This document shows, one piece after another, positions 51,913 through 60,808 of a stretch of 64,000 nucleotides of DNA (position 1 is the first letter of the stretch; each line of letters begins with the position of its first letter). Source of the DNA: an uncultured Eubacteriales bacterium (GTDB taxonomy: Bacteria > Bacillota > Clostridia > Lachnospirales > Lachnospiraceae); the NCBI GenBank assembly GCA_900548855.1, contig URMF01000008.1, positions 1-64,000 on the forward strand, in the 5' to 3' direction. Position numbers and translations under genes: made by a program. The notes below the pieces were generated by a model that saw only the letters and a program-made list of their open reading frames with translations, was not told where the DNA came from and made no database searches.

Positions 51913-54411
51913 ATGGATACAAAACGAATTGAGATTTTTAAGCAATTTGCAAAATATCTGGAATATCCCATGGTTGTGTTTGAGGCAGAGTCGGGTCAGG
52001 TATTAGAGATTAATCATGAAGCGGAGGTTCTGCTTGGCAGTCATGTGGAAAAGATTCATATACAGCCGGGAAGGTCTCTTACGAAACTCAATTTTTGGGA
52101 GATGCTCCACGGAAAGAAAAGTCTTATGTGGCACCGGATTCGTATGGTGGCGGATGGTAAAGAGCATTTGGTCTGTGGTCTGGTAAATGAGACAGTGGAG
52201 ACGGGTACGCTTATTTATACCGTGTTATTTGAGCTCCGTGCAGATTTGAATATTGGAAGTTTTACTTTGGAGAGGATTGTGAATCATGCCAGTATTGTGG
52301 CAATCCATATGGGAAAAACAGAAAACGGATACCAGGTGGAGTATGTATCACGAAATATTAACCAGTATGGATATACAAGGGGACAGATGTACGACAATAT
52401 AATAACAATACAAGATATTATTTGTCCTGAGGATTTAGAACGGATACAGGAAAATATTGCGGATGCTGCAGAGAAACACATTAATGAGAGCACGCTGGTG
52501 TGCAGAATTGTTACGGAGGAGCATGATTTGATACCGGTTCGCCTTCTGATTCATTATATTTATGATGATGGGGGAAAGCTGACAGATTTTGAAGTTTTGT
52601 TATTTGATTTGAGGGAAGAATTTCGCAGGAATAGTGAAAATGCATATCTGAATAATGCAATTTCCAAGATGAAGAGTGTGGTGTTGGTAAAATCCTTCTA
52701 TGCTGGTAAAAGGGCGTTAAAATATATATCTCCTAATGCAGGAATGGTAGGAATGAATGTAGATGCGCTGAAAAAGGGCTATAAGCTGACAGAGGATTAC
52801 ATTCATCCGGAGGATCGGGACAGTGTAATCGATACCATTTATCAGGCAGTTGCCAATGGAGTGACCGATTATGTGCACACTTACCGTATGGTAAGGGATG
52901 ACGGCAGGCAGATATGGGTTGAGAATGAGGTTACGGTAACCCGTGTATCGGATGGCGAAGCGGAGATATCTTTTCTGTTAACGGATATAACGGAGCAGAA
53001 GGATATAGAAAAGGAACTGGCAGCCACCGTGGAAGGCGAACAGATACCGGCTGAGACGAATAAATGGAACAGCTTAAGTCTGATTACCATTGACGAGAAT
53101 GATAAGGAAATGCTGGAGCAGTTCCAGTTGATGGCGGAGACGCTAAGCCGGAATGCGGACTATTACAGTGTAGTGCTGAATGCCGAGGGAAAGCTTTTGA
53201 CTACACCGGCAGGTCCGGCAAATAATATCGGACAGTTTTATGATTTGTTTGAACGCCCGCAGTTAAAGGAGCAGTTTGCAGAGGTTTCCGTGCGTGCGAG
53301 AGAGCAGCTTATACCACAAAGCGTGTCCTTTACGGTGGACAGAATGGAAGTGCATATGATATTTGCCCCGCTTATGTTGGAGAATACCGTTACAGCATAC
53401 TGGGTTTTAACCAGCTTCTCTAAGGATGGTGCACAATTGTTAGGTGAGGTGATTGGAGAACAGTGGGAGCTTGCAAATTCCATTGCAAAATGCTTCTATG
53501 CGGAGGAAATGGTACAGAATGAGACCAGGCTTAGAAAGCTAACGGAGATGCAGCTTCATAAGGAGCAGCAAGCGCGGCATGTAATACGGGATTTGCTGGA
53601 TTCTATGATAAAGGAAGGGGAATCCGGTCTCGGAGAGATGTGTTACAAGGCGGGAATTTATCTGTCTGTTACAGATATTGGTCTGTACTTAGAGAATAAA
53701 GAGGCAGGCAATGCGGAAAAATACTTTGTGTGGAATCGTGCCGGTGAGGATAATGCCTTTTTTGATATCATGACCATGACCGTATCAGAGTATAAGGTGT
53801 TAAAGGATAGTCTGAAGGATAAAACGGCTCTGGTGGCAGATAAGACGACCCAGTCCCCGTTTTTAAAGGAAATGATTCGGAAAACTAATATGGGTACTAT
53901 AATGATTCTGGCTATGTCTCCTGTTTGCGGCACGCAGGGTTATATTGTGTTCGCAGATAGCAGCAAGAACCACATATTTGAAGAAAAGGATATCCAGTTT
54001 GCCTCCTATATAACCAGAATGTTTGAAAGTGTGGTACTTAGTAATAAAAATGTTGTAAAGAACGATATTGTAAAAGAGGGCTTTTTAGAGGCTTATGACC
54101 ATATACGGGATGCTGTTTTTGTGAAAGACAACAAGTCTGGGGATATAATTTTCGCCAACAAGGCGACGGACAAGCTGTTTGGTTACAGTCTGGTTGGAAT
54201 GCCAGCAAAGGATGTTGTGAATGACCAGTTAGAGCAGTACCGAAGTATGCAGGGAATAAGAAAGCGTTTTATTGCTAATAAAAAGGTTACAAAATGGCAA
54301 AGCTATATGAAAGAGCTGGACCAGATTATGAATATTGTAGAGATTCATATGGAGATGTTAGCCGGCGCGGACTGCAGTTTGTTTATTCTGAAAAAGAATA
54401 AAAACAAGTGA
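51913..54411 (+). CDS. Multi-PAS/GAF protein without a recognised output domain
   Basis: 832 residues from ATG 51913 (AAGGAG 12 bases upstream; an upstream frame inside the DivIVA-like gene is rejected). At least three PAS-like domains (about 10-120; 145-250 with VSRNINQYGYTRGQM; 265-375, PAS_3 type with EDYIHPEDRDSVI and HTYRMVRDDGRQIW), two GAF-like regions (~400-545, 570-725), and a final PAS (735-805, IFANKATDKLFGY). No histidine kinase, GGDEF, EAL, HD or HTH motif is present. It may act through protein contacts; a regulator for the flagellar/shape cluster is possible. Function unknown. Confidence 0.7.
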   Translation: MDTKRIEIFKQFAKYLEYPMVVFEAESGQVLEINHEAEVLLGSHVEKIHIQPGRSLTKLNFWEMLHGKKSLMWHRIRMVADGKEHLVCGLVNETVETGTLIYTVLFELRADLNIGSFTLERIVNHASIVAIHMGKTENGYQVEYVSRNINQYGYTRGQMYDNIITIQDIICPEDLERIQENIADAAEKHINESTLVCRIVTEEHDLIPVRLLIHYIYDDGGKLTDFEVLLFDLREEFRRNSENAYLNNAISKMKSVVLVKSFYAGKRALKYISPNAGMVGMNVDALKKGYKLTEDYIHPEDRDSVIDTIYQAVANGVTDYVHTYRMVRDDGRQIWVENEVTVTRVSDGEAEISFLLTDITEQKDIEKELAATVEGEQIPAETNKWNSLSLITIDENDKEMLEQFQLMAETLSRNADYYSVVLNAEGKLLTTPAGPANNIGQFYDLFERPQLKEQFAEVSVRAREQLIPQSVSFTVDRMEVHMIFAPLMLENTVTAYWVLTSFSKDGAQLLGEVIGEQWELANSIAKCFYAEEMVQNETRLRKLTEMQLHKEQQARHVIRDLLDSMIKEGESGLGEMCYKAGIYLSVTDIGLYLENKEAGNAEKYFVWNRAGEDNAFFDIMTMTVSEYKVLKDSLKDKTALVADKTTQSPFLKEMIRKTNMGTIMILAMSPVCGTQGYIVFADSSKNHIFEEKDIQFASYITRMFESVVLSNKNVVKNDIVKEGFLEAYDHIRDAVFVKDNKSGDIIFANKATDKLFGYSLVGMPAKDVVNDQLEQYRSMQGIRKRFIANKKVTKWQSYMKELDQIMNIVEIHMEMLAGADCSLFILKKNKNK

Positions 54412-54462
54412 TATAAAGAAAAACTTTATTTTTGACGATAAATATATGAAAGGGGCACGAAC

Positions 54463-55461
54463 ATGGCAAGTTCAGACATAGGAATCGATTTGGGTACAGC
54501 CAGTATCCTTGTTTATGTAAAAGGAAAGGGAGTTGTTTTAAAAGAGCCTTCCGTTGTAGCATTTGACCGTGACACGAATCGGATTAAAGCGATTGGTGAG
54601 GAGGCAAGATTAATGCTGGGAAGAACCCCGGGCAATATAGTAGCGGTGAGACCTTTACGGCAGGGTGTTATTTCGGATTACCGTATTACGGAGAAAATGT
54701 TAAAATATTTTATCCAGAAAGCGGTTGGAAAGAGCTTTTTTGGCAGAAGACCGCGTATTTCGGTTTGTGTACCCAGTGGTGTTACAGAGGTAGAAAAGAA
54801 AGCGGTTGAGGATGCAACTTATCAGGCAGGGGCACGGGATGTATCGATTATTGAAGAGCCTGTTGCGGCAGCCATTGGAGCAGGAATTGACATTGCCAGA
54901 CCATGTGGTAATATGATTGTGGATATCGGAGGTGGAACTGCGGATATTGCGGTTATTTCTTTGGGAGGAACCGTTGTCAGCACATCCATTAAGACTGCCG
55001 GTGACGACTTTGACGAGGCGATTGTACGCTACATGAGAAAGAAGCATAATCTGTTGATTGGAGAGCGTACGGCAGAGGAGATAAAAATTAAGATTGGTAC
55101 CTGTTACCGTCGTCCCGAGAATCTTACATTGGATATCAGGGGGCGGAATCTTGTGACAGGACTTCCGAGAACCGTTACGGTAACTTCTGATGAGACGGTA
55201 GAGGCACTGGAAGAGGTAACAGAGCAGATTATCGAGGCAGTGCATTCTGTGTTGGAGAAGACCCCACCGGAGCTGGCTGCAGATATTGCAGACCGTGGTA
55301 TTGTATTGACGGGCGGCGGTGCAATGCTGCATGGACTAGAAGAATTGATTGAGGAAGAGACCGGTATCACTACAATGACTGCAGAGGATCCGATGACCTG
55401 TGTGGCGATTGGAACCGGTAAATATATAGAGTTTTTAAGTGGAGCGATGGAAGAGGAATAA
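54463..55461 (+). CDS. mreB: MreB/Mbl-type rod-shape actin
   Basis: 332 residues. Actin-fold ATP-binding motifs: phosphate 1 IGIDLGTASILVY, phosphate 2 MIVDIGGGTADIAV, adenosine LTGGGAMLHGLEELI. Polymerises under the membrane to direct lateral wall synthesis. Followed 12 bases later by two flagellar rod genes, the order mbl-flhO-flhP known from Bacillus subtilis, so it is probably the Mbl paralogue. A short AT-rich hairpin (54413-54434) lies before it. Confidence 0.94.
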   Translation: MASSDIGIDLGTASILVYVKGKGVVLKEPSVVAFDRDTNRIKAIGEEARLMLGRTPGNIVAVRPLRQGVISDYRITEKMLKYFIQKAVGKSFFGRRPRISVCVPSGVTEVEKKAVEDATYQAGARDVSIIEEPVAAAIGAGIDIARPCGNMIVDIGGGTADIAVISLGGTVVSTSIKTAGDDFDEAIVRYMRKKHNLLIGERTAEEIKIKIGTCYRRPENLTLDIRGRNLVTGLPRTVTVTSDETVEALEEVTEQIIEAVHSVLEKTPPELAADIADRGIVLTGGGAMLHGLEELIEEETGITTMTAEDPMTCVAIGTGKYIEFLSGAMEEE

Positions 55462-55473
55462 AGAGGTGATGAA

Positions 55474-56259
55474 ATGGTAAGAGGTCTTTACACAGCGTGG
55501 ACCGGTATGGTAAACGAGCAAAAGCGTCTGGATGTTATTTCCAATAATATGGCAAATGCTGATACAACGGGATATAAGAAGCAGGGAGTAACCTCTCAGT
55601 CTTTTGATGATGAATTGACACTTCGGATTCACAATAACAATGCAGCTTCCCCGTTTAATTACCGCATTGGAGATATGAATCTGGGGGTAAAGATTGGGGA
55701 AACCTATCATGATTTTTCCCAGGGCAGTTTGCGGGAAACCGGGAACACATATGATTTGGCTTTGAGTGGAGACGGATTCTTTACTATTCAGACAACAAAC
55801 AAGCAGGGAGTGACCAGTATCAAATATACCAGAGACGGTTCCTTTACTGTAAACACGGACGGTTATCTTGTTACCAAGGATGGGAATTATGTGTTGGATA
55901 CGAATGGAAACAGAATTCAGATTCCGGGAGCACAGACTGCTAAGAGTGTTGCATTTGACGAAGAGGGAAATGTAATTGTAGATGGACAGCAGGTTGCAAC
56001 CCTTGGTATTGCGGGATTTGCAAATCCGCAGGCGCTGCTGTTATACGGTGAGAATATGTATGATGCTACGGCAGCAGCGGGACTGCAGGCCGGAACGGCA
56101 ACGGTTCACCAGGGATATCTTGAAATGTCGAACACCAATGTTATTGAAGAAATGGTGGATATGATTACAATTACAAGAGCCTATGAGGCAGGGCAGAAAA
56201 TGATTCAGACAGTAGACACGACTCTGCAGAAATCAGTAAATGAAATCGGAAGAGTATAA
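55474..56259 (+). CDS. flgF: Flagellar basal-body rod protein FlgF-type (FlhO)
   Basis: 261 residues, RBS AGAGGTGA. The N-terminal rod signature RLDVISNNMANADTTGYKKQGV and C-terminal QGYLEMSNTNVIEEMVDMITITRAYEAGQK are the flg_bb_rod and DUF1078 motifs. Builds the distal part of the rod. Probably cotranscribed with mreB and flgG. Confidence 0.93.
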   Translation: MVRGLYTAWTGMVNEQKRLDVISNNMANADTTGYKKQGVTSQSFDDELTLRIHNNNAASPFNYRIGDMNLGVKIGETYHDFSQGSLRETGNTYDLALSGDGFFTIQTTNKQGVTSIKYTRDGSFTVNTDGYLVTKDGNYVLDTNGNRIQIPGAQTAKSVAFDEEGNVIVDGQQVATLGIAGFANPQALLLYGENMYDATAAAGLQAGTATVHQGYLEMSNTNVIEEMVDMITITRAYEAGQKMIQTVDTTLQKSVNEIGRV

Positions 56260-56273
56260 GGAGGATTTATTTT

Positions 56274-57125
56274 ATGATGCGTTCATTATGGTCTGCGGCA
56301 TCTGGAATGATTGCACAGCAGACAAATCTGGATACGATATCCAATAATCTGGCAAATGTGAATACGGCAGGATATAAGAAGGATACAGTGGAATTTAAGT
56401 CTTTGCTGTATCAGACATTACAGTCTCCATCTACGAATAATGTGGGAGAGAACAAGCCGGTGCCTGCCCAGGTAGGTCTGGGAACCAGAACCGGATCCAT
56501 TACTACAGTATTTACCCAGGGCAGCCTGCAGGAAACATCCAATACTACATATATGGCAATAGAAGGTTCTGGATTTTTTAAGGTGAGAGATACGGATGGC
56601 AATATCTGCTATACTCGTGATGGAAGCTTTGGCTTTCAGCCGGTAGAAGGAGGAATGATGCTCTGTACTTCTCAGGGTTATCCGGTTCTTGATCAGAATA
56701 ACAATCCAATTGTGGTTCCTTCTCCTGCTCGGGCAGAGGATGTGAGTGTGGATACAGAGGGTAACATTTATATAACCAGCGGCAACGGAAAGAATTTAAA
56801 AACAGATCCGCTTACCAATACTGCAAATGGACAGACCTATGCCCAGAAGATTGGATTGGTACAATTTAACAACCCGGCAGGTCTTGATAGTATAGGCGGC
56901 AATATGTACCAGACAACGCCTGCTTCCGGAAATGCCATTGAGGAGTCTTCTACTCAGGGAATTTCCCGGAGCCTGGTCCATCAGGGATATATTGAAATGT
57001 CAAATGTACAGGTGGCAGATGAAATGGTTAATATGATTGTGGCACAACGTGCATATGAGATGAATTCTAAGGCAATACAAGCGTCAGATGAGATGCTTCA
57101 GCAGGCAAATAATTTAAGAGGATAG
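56274..57125 (+). CDS. flgG: Flagellar distal rod protein FlgG (FlhP)
   Basis: 283 residues, RBS AAGGAGG. Starts MMRSLWSAASGMIAQQTNLDTISNNLANVNTAGYKK and ends GYIEMSNVQVADEMVNMIVAQRAYEMNSKAIQASDEML, the classic FlgG ends. Paralogous to the previous gene. Secreted by the flagellar type III apparatus; no cleaved signal. Confidence 0.94.
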   Translation: MMRSLWSAASGMIAQQTNLDTISNNLANVNTAGYKKDTVEFKSLLYQTLQSPSTNNVGENKPVPAQVGLGTRTGSITTVFTQGSLQETSNTTYMAIEGSGFFKVRDTDGNICYTRDGSFGFQPVEGGMMLCTSQGYPVLDQNNNPIVVPSPARAEDVSVDTEGNIYITSGNGKNLKTDPLTNTANGQTYAQKIGLVQFNNPAGLDSIGGNMYQTTPASGNAIEESSTQGISRSLVHQGYIEMSNVQVADEMVNMIVAQRAYEMNSKAIQASDEMLQQANNLRG

Positions 57126-57186
57126 CAATTTATATGTCTAATTTGTGAAAAAATTCAAAATTAATAAATAAATTTCAAATAAGACA

Positions 57187-57214
57187 TTGACAGATGAGGT
57201 CACTTTGTGATAAA
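57187..57214 (+). promoter_or_regulatory. Candidate promoter before the rod-binding gene
   Basis: TTGACA, 16-base spacer, GATAAA, about 30 bases before the start codon. Confidence 0.4.
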
Positions 57215-57243
57215 CATGTATATAGGTAGATTAGGAGGTAAAT

Positions 57244-57603
57244 ATGGCAATTACAGGAATTGACCCAAGCAGCTATTATAGTGATTATTATTCTCAGGCA
57301 ACAAATGCTTCATCGTCTGCATTAGAAAATACCTTAAGCAAGGTGGGAAGTGAGACGACGGAGGCCGAATTAATGGAGGCTTGTAAGGAATTCGAGGCCT
57401 ATTTTATCGAACAGATTTACAAGGGCATGGAGAAAACGATTATGAAGGCAGAGGATGAGGAAACCAGCAGTTCCAGTCAGTACATGGATTATTTTGGTGA
57501 TATGCAGATTCAGGAATATGCCAAGCTGGCTACTGAGCAGGGGAGTGGAATCGGACTTGCTAATCAACTCTATGAACAGATGAAACGTAACTACGGACTA
57601 TAA
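57244..57603 (+). CDS. Rod-binding protein (FlgJ N-terminal domain)
   Basis: 119 residues. The core LMEACKEFEAYFIEQIYKGMEKTI and IQEYAKLATEQGSGIGLANQLYEQM are the rod-binding motif found in the N terminus of FlgJ. The muramidase half is absent, as usual in Clostridia. Assists rod assembly; fits directly after flgG. Confidence 0.88.
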   Translation: MAITGIDPSSYYSDYYSQATNASSSALENTLSKVGSETTEAELMEACKEFEAYFIEQIYKGMEKTIMKAEDEETSSSSQYMDYFGDMQIQEYAKLATEQGSGIGLANQLYEQMKRNYGL

Positions 57604-57623
57604 TTATGAAAGAAAGTGAGAGT

Positions 57624-58004
57624 ATGAGTATGTTTATTGAGAAGTTAACAGAAAGTGAAGAGCTTGTAATGAAATCAATTTGGGATTGCCGTAAGGAGCC
57701 AGTATTATCTGACGTGGTTGAGCGTGTAAATGGCTATTATGGTAAAGACTGGAAGCCACAGACAGTTTCTACTTTCTTAGCAAAGCTGGTAAGAAAGAAT
57801 TATTTGAAATTGCAGCGTAATGGTAAGATTTATACTTACAAGATTTTAATTTCTGAAGCTGCATACAGACAGAAATTGTACAGACATCATATTAGTTTTT
57901 GGAATCATAACGATATCAGTGAATTTGTAACTGAGATGTTTGATAACGGAGATTTAACAAAAGAAGATTTAGAGGGCTTGAAAGCAAAAATTAATGAATT
58001 ATAA
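57624..58004 (+). CDS. BlaI/MecI/CopY family repressor
   Basis: 126 residues from ATG 57624; an in-frame ATG at 57606 would add six residues and lacks an RBS. Winged helix LTESEELVMKSIWDCRKEPVLSDVVERVN, and GKDWKPQTVSTFLAKLVRKNYLKLQRNGK (recognition helix and wing). The C terminus has the proteolysis/dimerisation region. Its last 11 bases overlap the M56 peptidase gene, the usual BlaI-BlaR1 pairing. Confidence 0.9.
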   Translation: MSMFIEKLTESEELVMKSIWDCRKEPVLSDVVERVNGYYGKDWKPQTVSTFLAKLVRKNYLKLQRNGKIYTYKILISEAAYRQKLYRHHISFWNHNDISEFVTEMFDNGDLTKEDLEGLKAKINEL

Positions 58005-59376
58005 TGTGATGTATATTTTGAATGGAAAACTTGCATATGTTGTACTGGGTGCATTGGCAGCAACGCTGGCAGGTTCTTTCAGTTATTTCATCTGGCTGTT
58101 TCTTGGAAGGGGAGCAGCCAGATTTTATATTAAAAATACTATGAAATTTCTGAAGCTGATTATAGCTTGTTTTTTATTACCGATTCTTCCTTTTTTCATT
58201 TTACAGTTTGTAAAGGGAATGGAGAACGGTGAAGCAATTCTGCCTGTGGTAACGCCCATATCTGTTCTTTTGTTTGTTTTGGCATCCATATGGGTGGCTA
58301 CACTGGTAATTGTACTCTTATACAGATATTCACATTATCGCAGCAAATTACGGCTGTGCGAAGAAAATATTTCCGCAAGCTGTGATGCGCTGGACGCTGT
58401 TTTGGATAAATGGAAAAAGAAGCTAGGGATAAAAAAGAACATAATCGTTTATTATAATGATTATGTATCTTCTCCTGCGATTATATACAATAAGGGATAC
58501 CAGATTTTATTGCCTACCTATACATTGTCTGATGAGGAGGTTAATATTGCCCTGCTTCATGAGCTTGTACATTTAAAACATGGGGATATCCTGACCAAAA
58601 ATATCGGATTTCTTGTGAATGCAGTACATGCGTTTAATCCGGTAAGCTATGCCTTGAGAACCCAGATAGAACGGTGGGCAGAGGTGGATTGTGATTTGGA
58701 TGCCTGCGAAATTGGAAAAGAAGAATTCAGTCGAAAGGAATATTTTGACTGTATTCTCAATTTGAAGCAGAAAAGCCAGGAGGCTTTTTATGTAGATGAA
58801 ATGTGCTGCTTTATGGAAAACCAGAAGTTAATAGAGTTCCGGGTTGACATGATGATTAAATACAAAAGCGGGGAGCAGAGGCTTTCCCTTTGGGCTTTTT
58901 TGCTGACATTGTTCTTGATGCTTTTTGTTACGGCAGGTACATATGATATGTCATCGGACGCATATCGGTTGTGGTATGAACATTCTCTCCACTATACGGA
59001 AGAAGCCGCGGAGAAAAATGAGCAGAATTTGGCGGAAAACAGCATTTTTGCAGATACAGAGCTGGTTTATTCAGAGAAACAGGTTTTAAATCAGATGGCC
59101 AGCACGGATTTTTCAATAAATCCTAACGAAGCCTGGATTTTTGATGTTTCGGAGGAAGCCTTAAGCGATGTGTTTGTCAGTGTGGTGTGTGATGGAGATA
59201 ACTATTGTATTGGATGTATAAGCAGTGAGGGACAGGTGGTCTCCATGGAGGCTTCCGGTGATATAAGCAACTTACTGAGTACAGATGGGACAATTAAGCA
59301 GATATTTGTTAAAAATCAAAGCGACAGTGTGAACAAAGTAGAAATGCTGGTTATGAAGCAGATGACAGCAAAGTAG
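57994..59376 (+). CDS. BlaR1-like M56 membrane metallopeptidase
   Basis: 460 residues. Four membrane segments (about 16-36, 49-68, 84-108 and 300-320) with the zinc motif HELVHLKHGD (H189, E190, H193) in the cytoplasmic loop. After the last helix is a ~140-residue extracytoplasmic tail without the penicillin-binding SxxK/SxN/KTG motifs of true BlaR1. So it likely senses something other than a beta-lactam, then cleaves the adjacent BlaI-type repressor. Confidence 0.85.
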   Translation: MNYNVMYILNGKLAYVVLGALAATLAGSFSYFIWLFLGRGAARFYIKNTMKFLKLIIACFLLPILPFFILQFVKGMENGEAILPVVTPISVLLFVLASIWVATLVIVLLYRYSHYRSKLRLCEENISASCDALDAVLDKWKKKLGIKKNIIVYYNDYVSSPAIIYNKGYQILLPTYTLSDEEVNIALLHELVHLKHGDILTKNIGFLVNAVHAFNPVSYALRTQIERWAEVDCDLDACEIGKEEFSRKEYFDCILNLKQKSQEAFYVDEMCCFMENQKLIEFRVDMMIKYKSGEQRLSLWAFLLTLFLMLFVTAGTYDMSSDAYRLWYEHSLHYTEEAAEKNEQNLAENSIFADTELVYSEKQVLNQMASTDFSINPNEAWIFDVSEEALSDVFVSVVCDGDNYCIGCISSEGQVVSMEASGDISNLLSTDGTIKQIFVKNQSDSVNKVEMLVMKQMTAK

Positions 59377-59464
59377 AGAAAAGGTTAACACTATCAGGCA
59401 GGGCTTGTCTTTCTTTTTAGTATGTGCTATTTATAGCCTACATAATAAAAAGGAGGATAATAAC

Positions 59465-59905
59465 ATGAAAGGTAAATTATTTCTTGCAGGCGTATGCTTT
59501 GTACTATGTGGGCTTTTTGGTCCCGGATTCCAGTCCAATGCGGAAGAGCTGGTAGAGCACACGGCTCATATCACAGACCCGGAGTTTGAAGGAATTTTAC
59601 AGGAAATGGTAGGAAGCATTATTGAGACCAGGTCTACAGCCTACACGATTGACTGGAAAGTTCCTTCCGGAAGAACCTATACCACAGCGTATTTTGAGAA
59701 GAAAAAGGGTACAAGCATTGGTCTCGGGGTTGAATTGTCAAGGACAGGAATGGCGGGCATCATGGATATGGACGGTAATGTAAGATATGTGAGCGGCAAA
59801 TCGATATATCATACATTTGATATCAGCAAATCCTATTATTATTGTGTAATTGTTCCAAATAAGACTACAACAACAATTACAGCTAAGGGTTATTTTGTAA
59901 AATGA
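59465..59905 (+). CDS. Small secreted protein, probable target of the BlaI/BlaR1-like pair
   Basis: 146 residues from ATG 59465 (AGGAGG seven bases upstream; a longer frame from 59405 lacks an RBS). Signal peptide (LFLAGVCFVLCGLFGPGF, cleavage near SNA-EE). The mature part has a Ser/Thr/Gly-rich beta sequence (TYTTAYFEKKKGTSIGLGVE). No known family recognised. Position suggests it is regulated by, or sensed by, the preceding pair. Confidence 0.65.
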   Translation: MKGKLFLAGVCFVLCGLFGPGFQSNAEELVEHTAHITDPEFEGILQEMVGSIIETRSTAYTIDWKVPSGRTYTTAYFEKKKGTSIGLGVELSRTGMAGIMDMDGNVRYVSGKSIYHTFDISKSYYYCVIVPNKTTTTITAKGYFVK

Positions 59906-59924
59906 TGAAAGCATAAAATGACAG

Positions 59925-59963
59925 AGAAAAGGGCTTTAGAATGAATTTTCTAAGGCCTTTCTT
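59925..59963 (+). terminator. Terminator after the secreted-protein gene
   Basis: GAAAAGGGCTTTAGAA / TTTCTAAGGCCTTTC stem, followed by a T-rich tail. Confidence 0.75.
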
Positions 59964-60323
59964 CTGTTTCAATCATTTTGTTTATGTACAAAATCTCTCC
60001 ATTTGTTAAATTATTCTTGTGTGGGTCTGGCATATATGCTAATATAACCTATACATAGTGTCTTTTTTATCTTGATTATATTTTCCACAGCTGGCGGCTT
60101 CTGCCAGGAAAATTCATTCCTTGATGTTTCGGGGAAGTTCATGCTGTTTACAAGTATTCTGAGTCGGCAGAAGAATTGTCAGCTTTTTGGACTTTCATAG
60201 TAAGATATGTTAAAATACAGAGAGTATACAGTTTAAAGCAATAGAAAAACAGACTGCCGTATTGTTACGGCAGCCTTCGATTTTGGTTTGCGGGTTACAT
60301 ATGAATTGAATGGTATTTGTCTT
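59964..60323. other. Intergenic region before the convergent XRE gene
   Basis: No gene seen in 360 bases. A possible plus-strand promoter TTGGAC-N18-TAAAAT (60187-60216) points to the hairpin at 60251-60270; a short RNA could be made but there is no further support. Confidence 0.3.
60244..60275 (-). terminator. Minus-strand terminator of the XRE gene
   Basis: Read on the minus strand, CTGCCGTAA/TTACGGCAG-type stem (loop CAA) is followed by TCTGTTTTTCT. Located about 50 bases after the XRE stop. Confidence 0.75.
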
Positions 60324-60617
60324 TTACTGGTGCGATTTCTTTTTTTGCATCCCAGGAGTTGAAAAGGGCTCAAAGAAATATTGTGGCGGCACATTCAGTT
60401 CCCTGCTTATGTTGAATAATACTTCCAGGGAGAAAGACTGGCAATTGTTTGAGTTTTCAATTCTGCTTAGGTAGGACCTGGAGATATTTACACGGTTGGC
60501 AAGTTCTCTTTGTGTAATGTTGGCGCGTTTTCTGTAAAAGGAAATGTGCTCGCCTAAATCCACATAGTAGTCCCGGTTTTTAAATGCCGGAAAATTTGTT
60601 TCATGCTCTGGGTTCAT
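60324..60617 (-). CDS. XRE family regulator
   Basis: 97 residues, minus-strand RBS AGGAGG. Helix-turn-helix at 25-83 (ITQRELANRVNISRSYLSRIENS, LEVLFNISRELNVPPQYFFEPF). Short single-domain regulator divergent from recD2; target unknown. Confidence 0.85.
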   Translation of the reverse strand: MNPEHETNFPAFKNRDYYVDLGEHISFYRKRANITQRELANRVNISRSYLSRIENSNNCQSFSLEVLFNISRELNVPPQYFFEPFSTPGMQKKKSHQ

Positions 60618-60808
60618 TTTATTTGGTACCTCCTCATTGGTAAAATGTTTTTGTAATAAAAGTATAATAAAAGCACAAATTAAAATACATAGATGTTAAC
60701 GGGTGTGGAGAAAATGCAAACGAGTAGTTAACGTAAATATAGATACTAAAATAGAATTTAAACAATTTGACGGATAGCAGGATAAATAATCAGGAAACGA
60801 GGCGTTAC

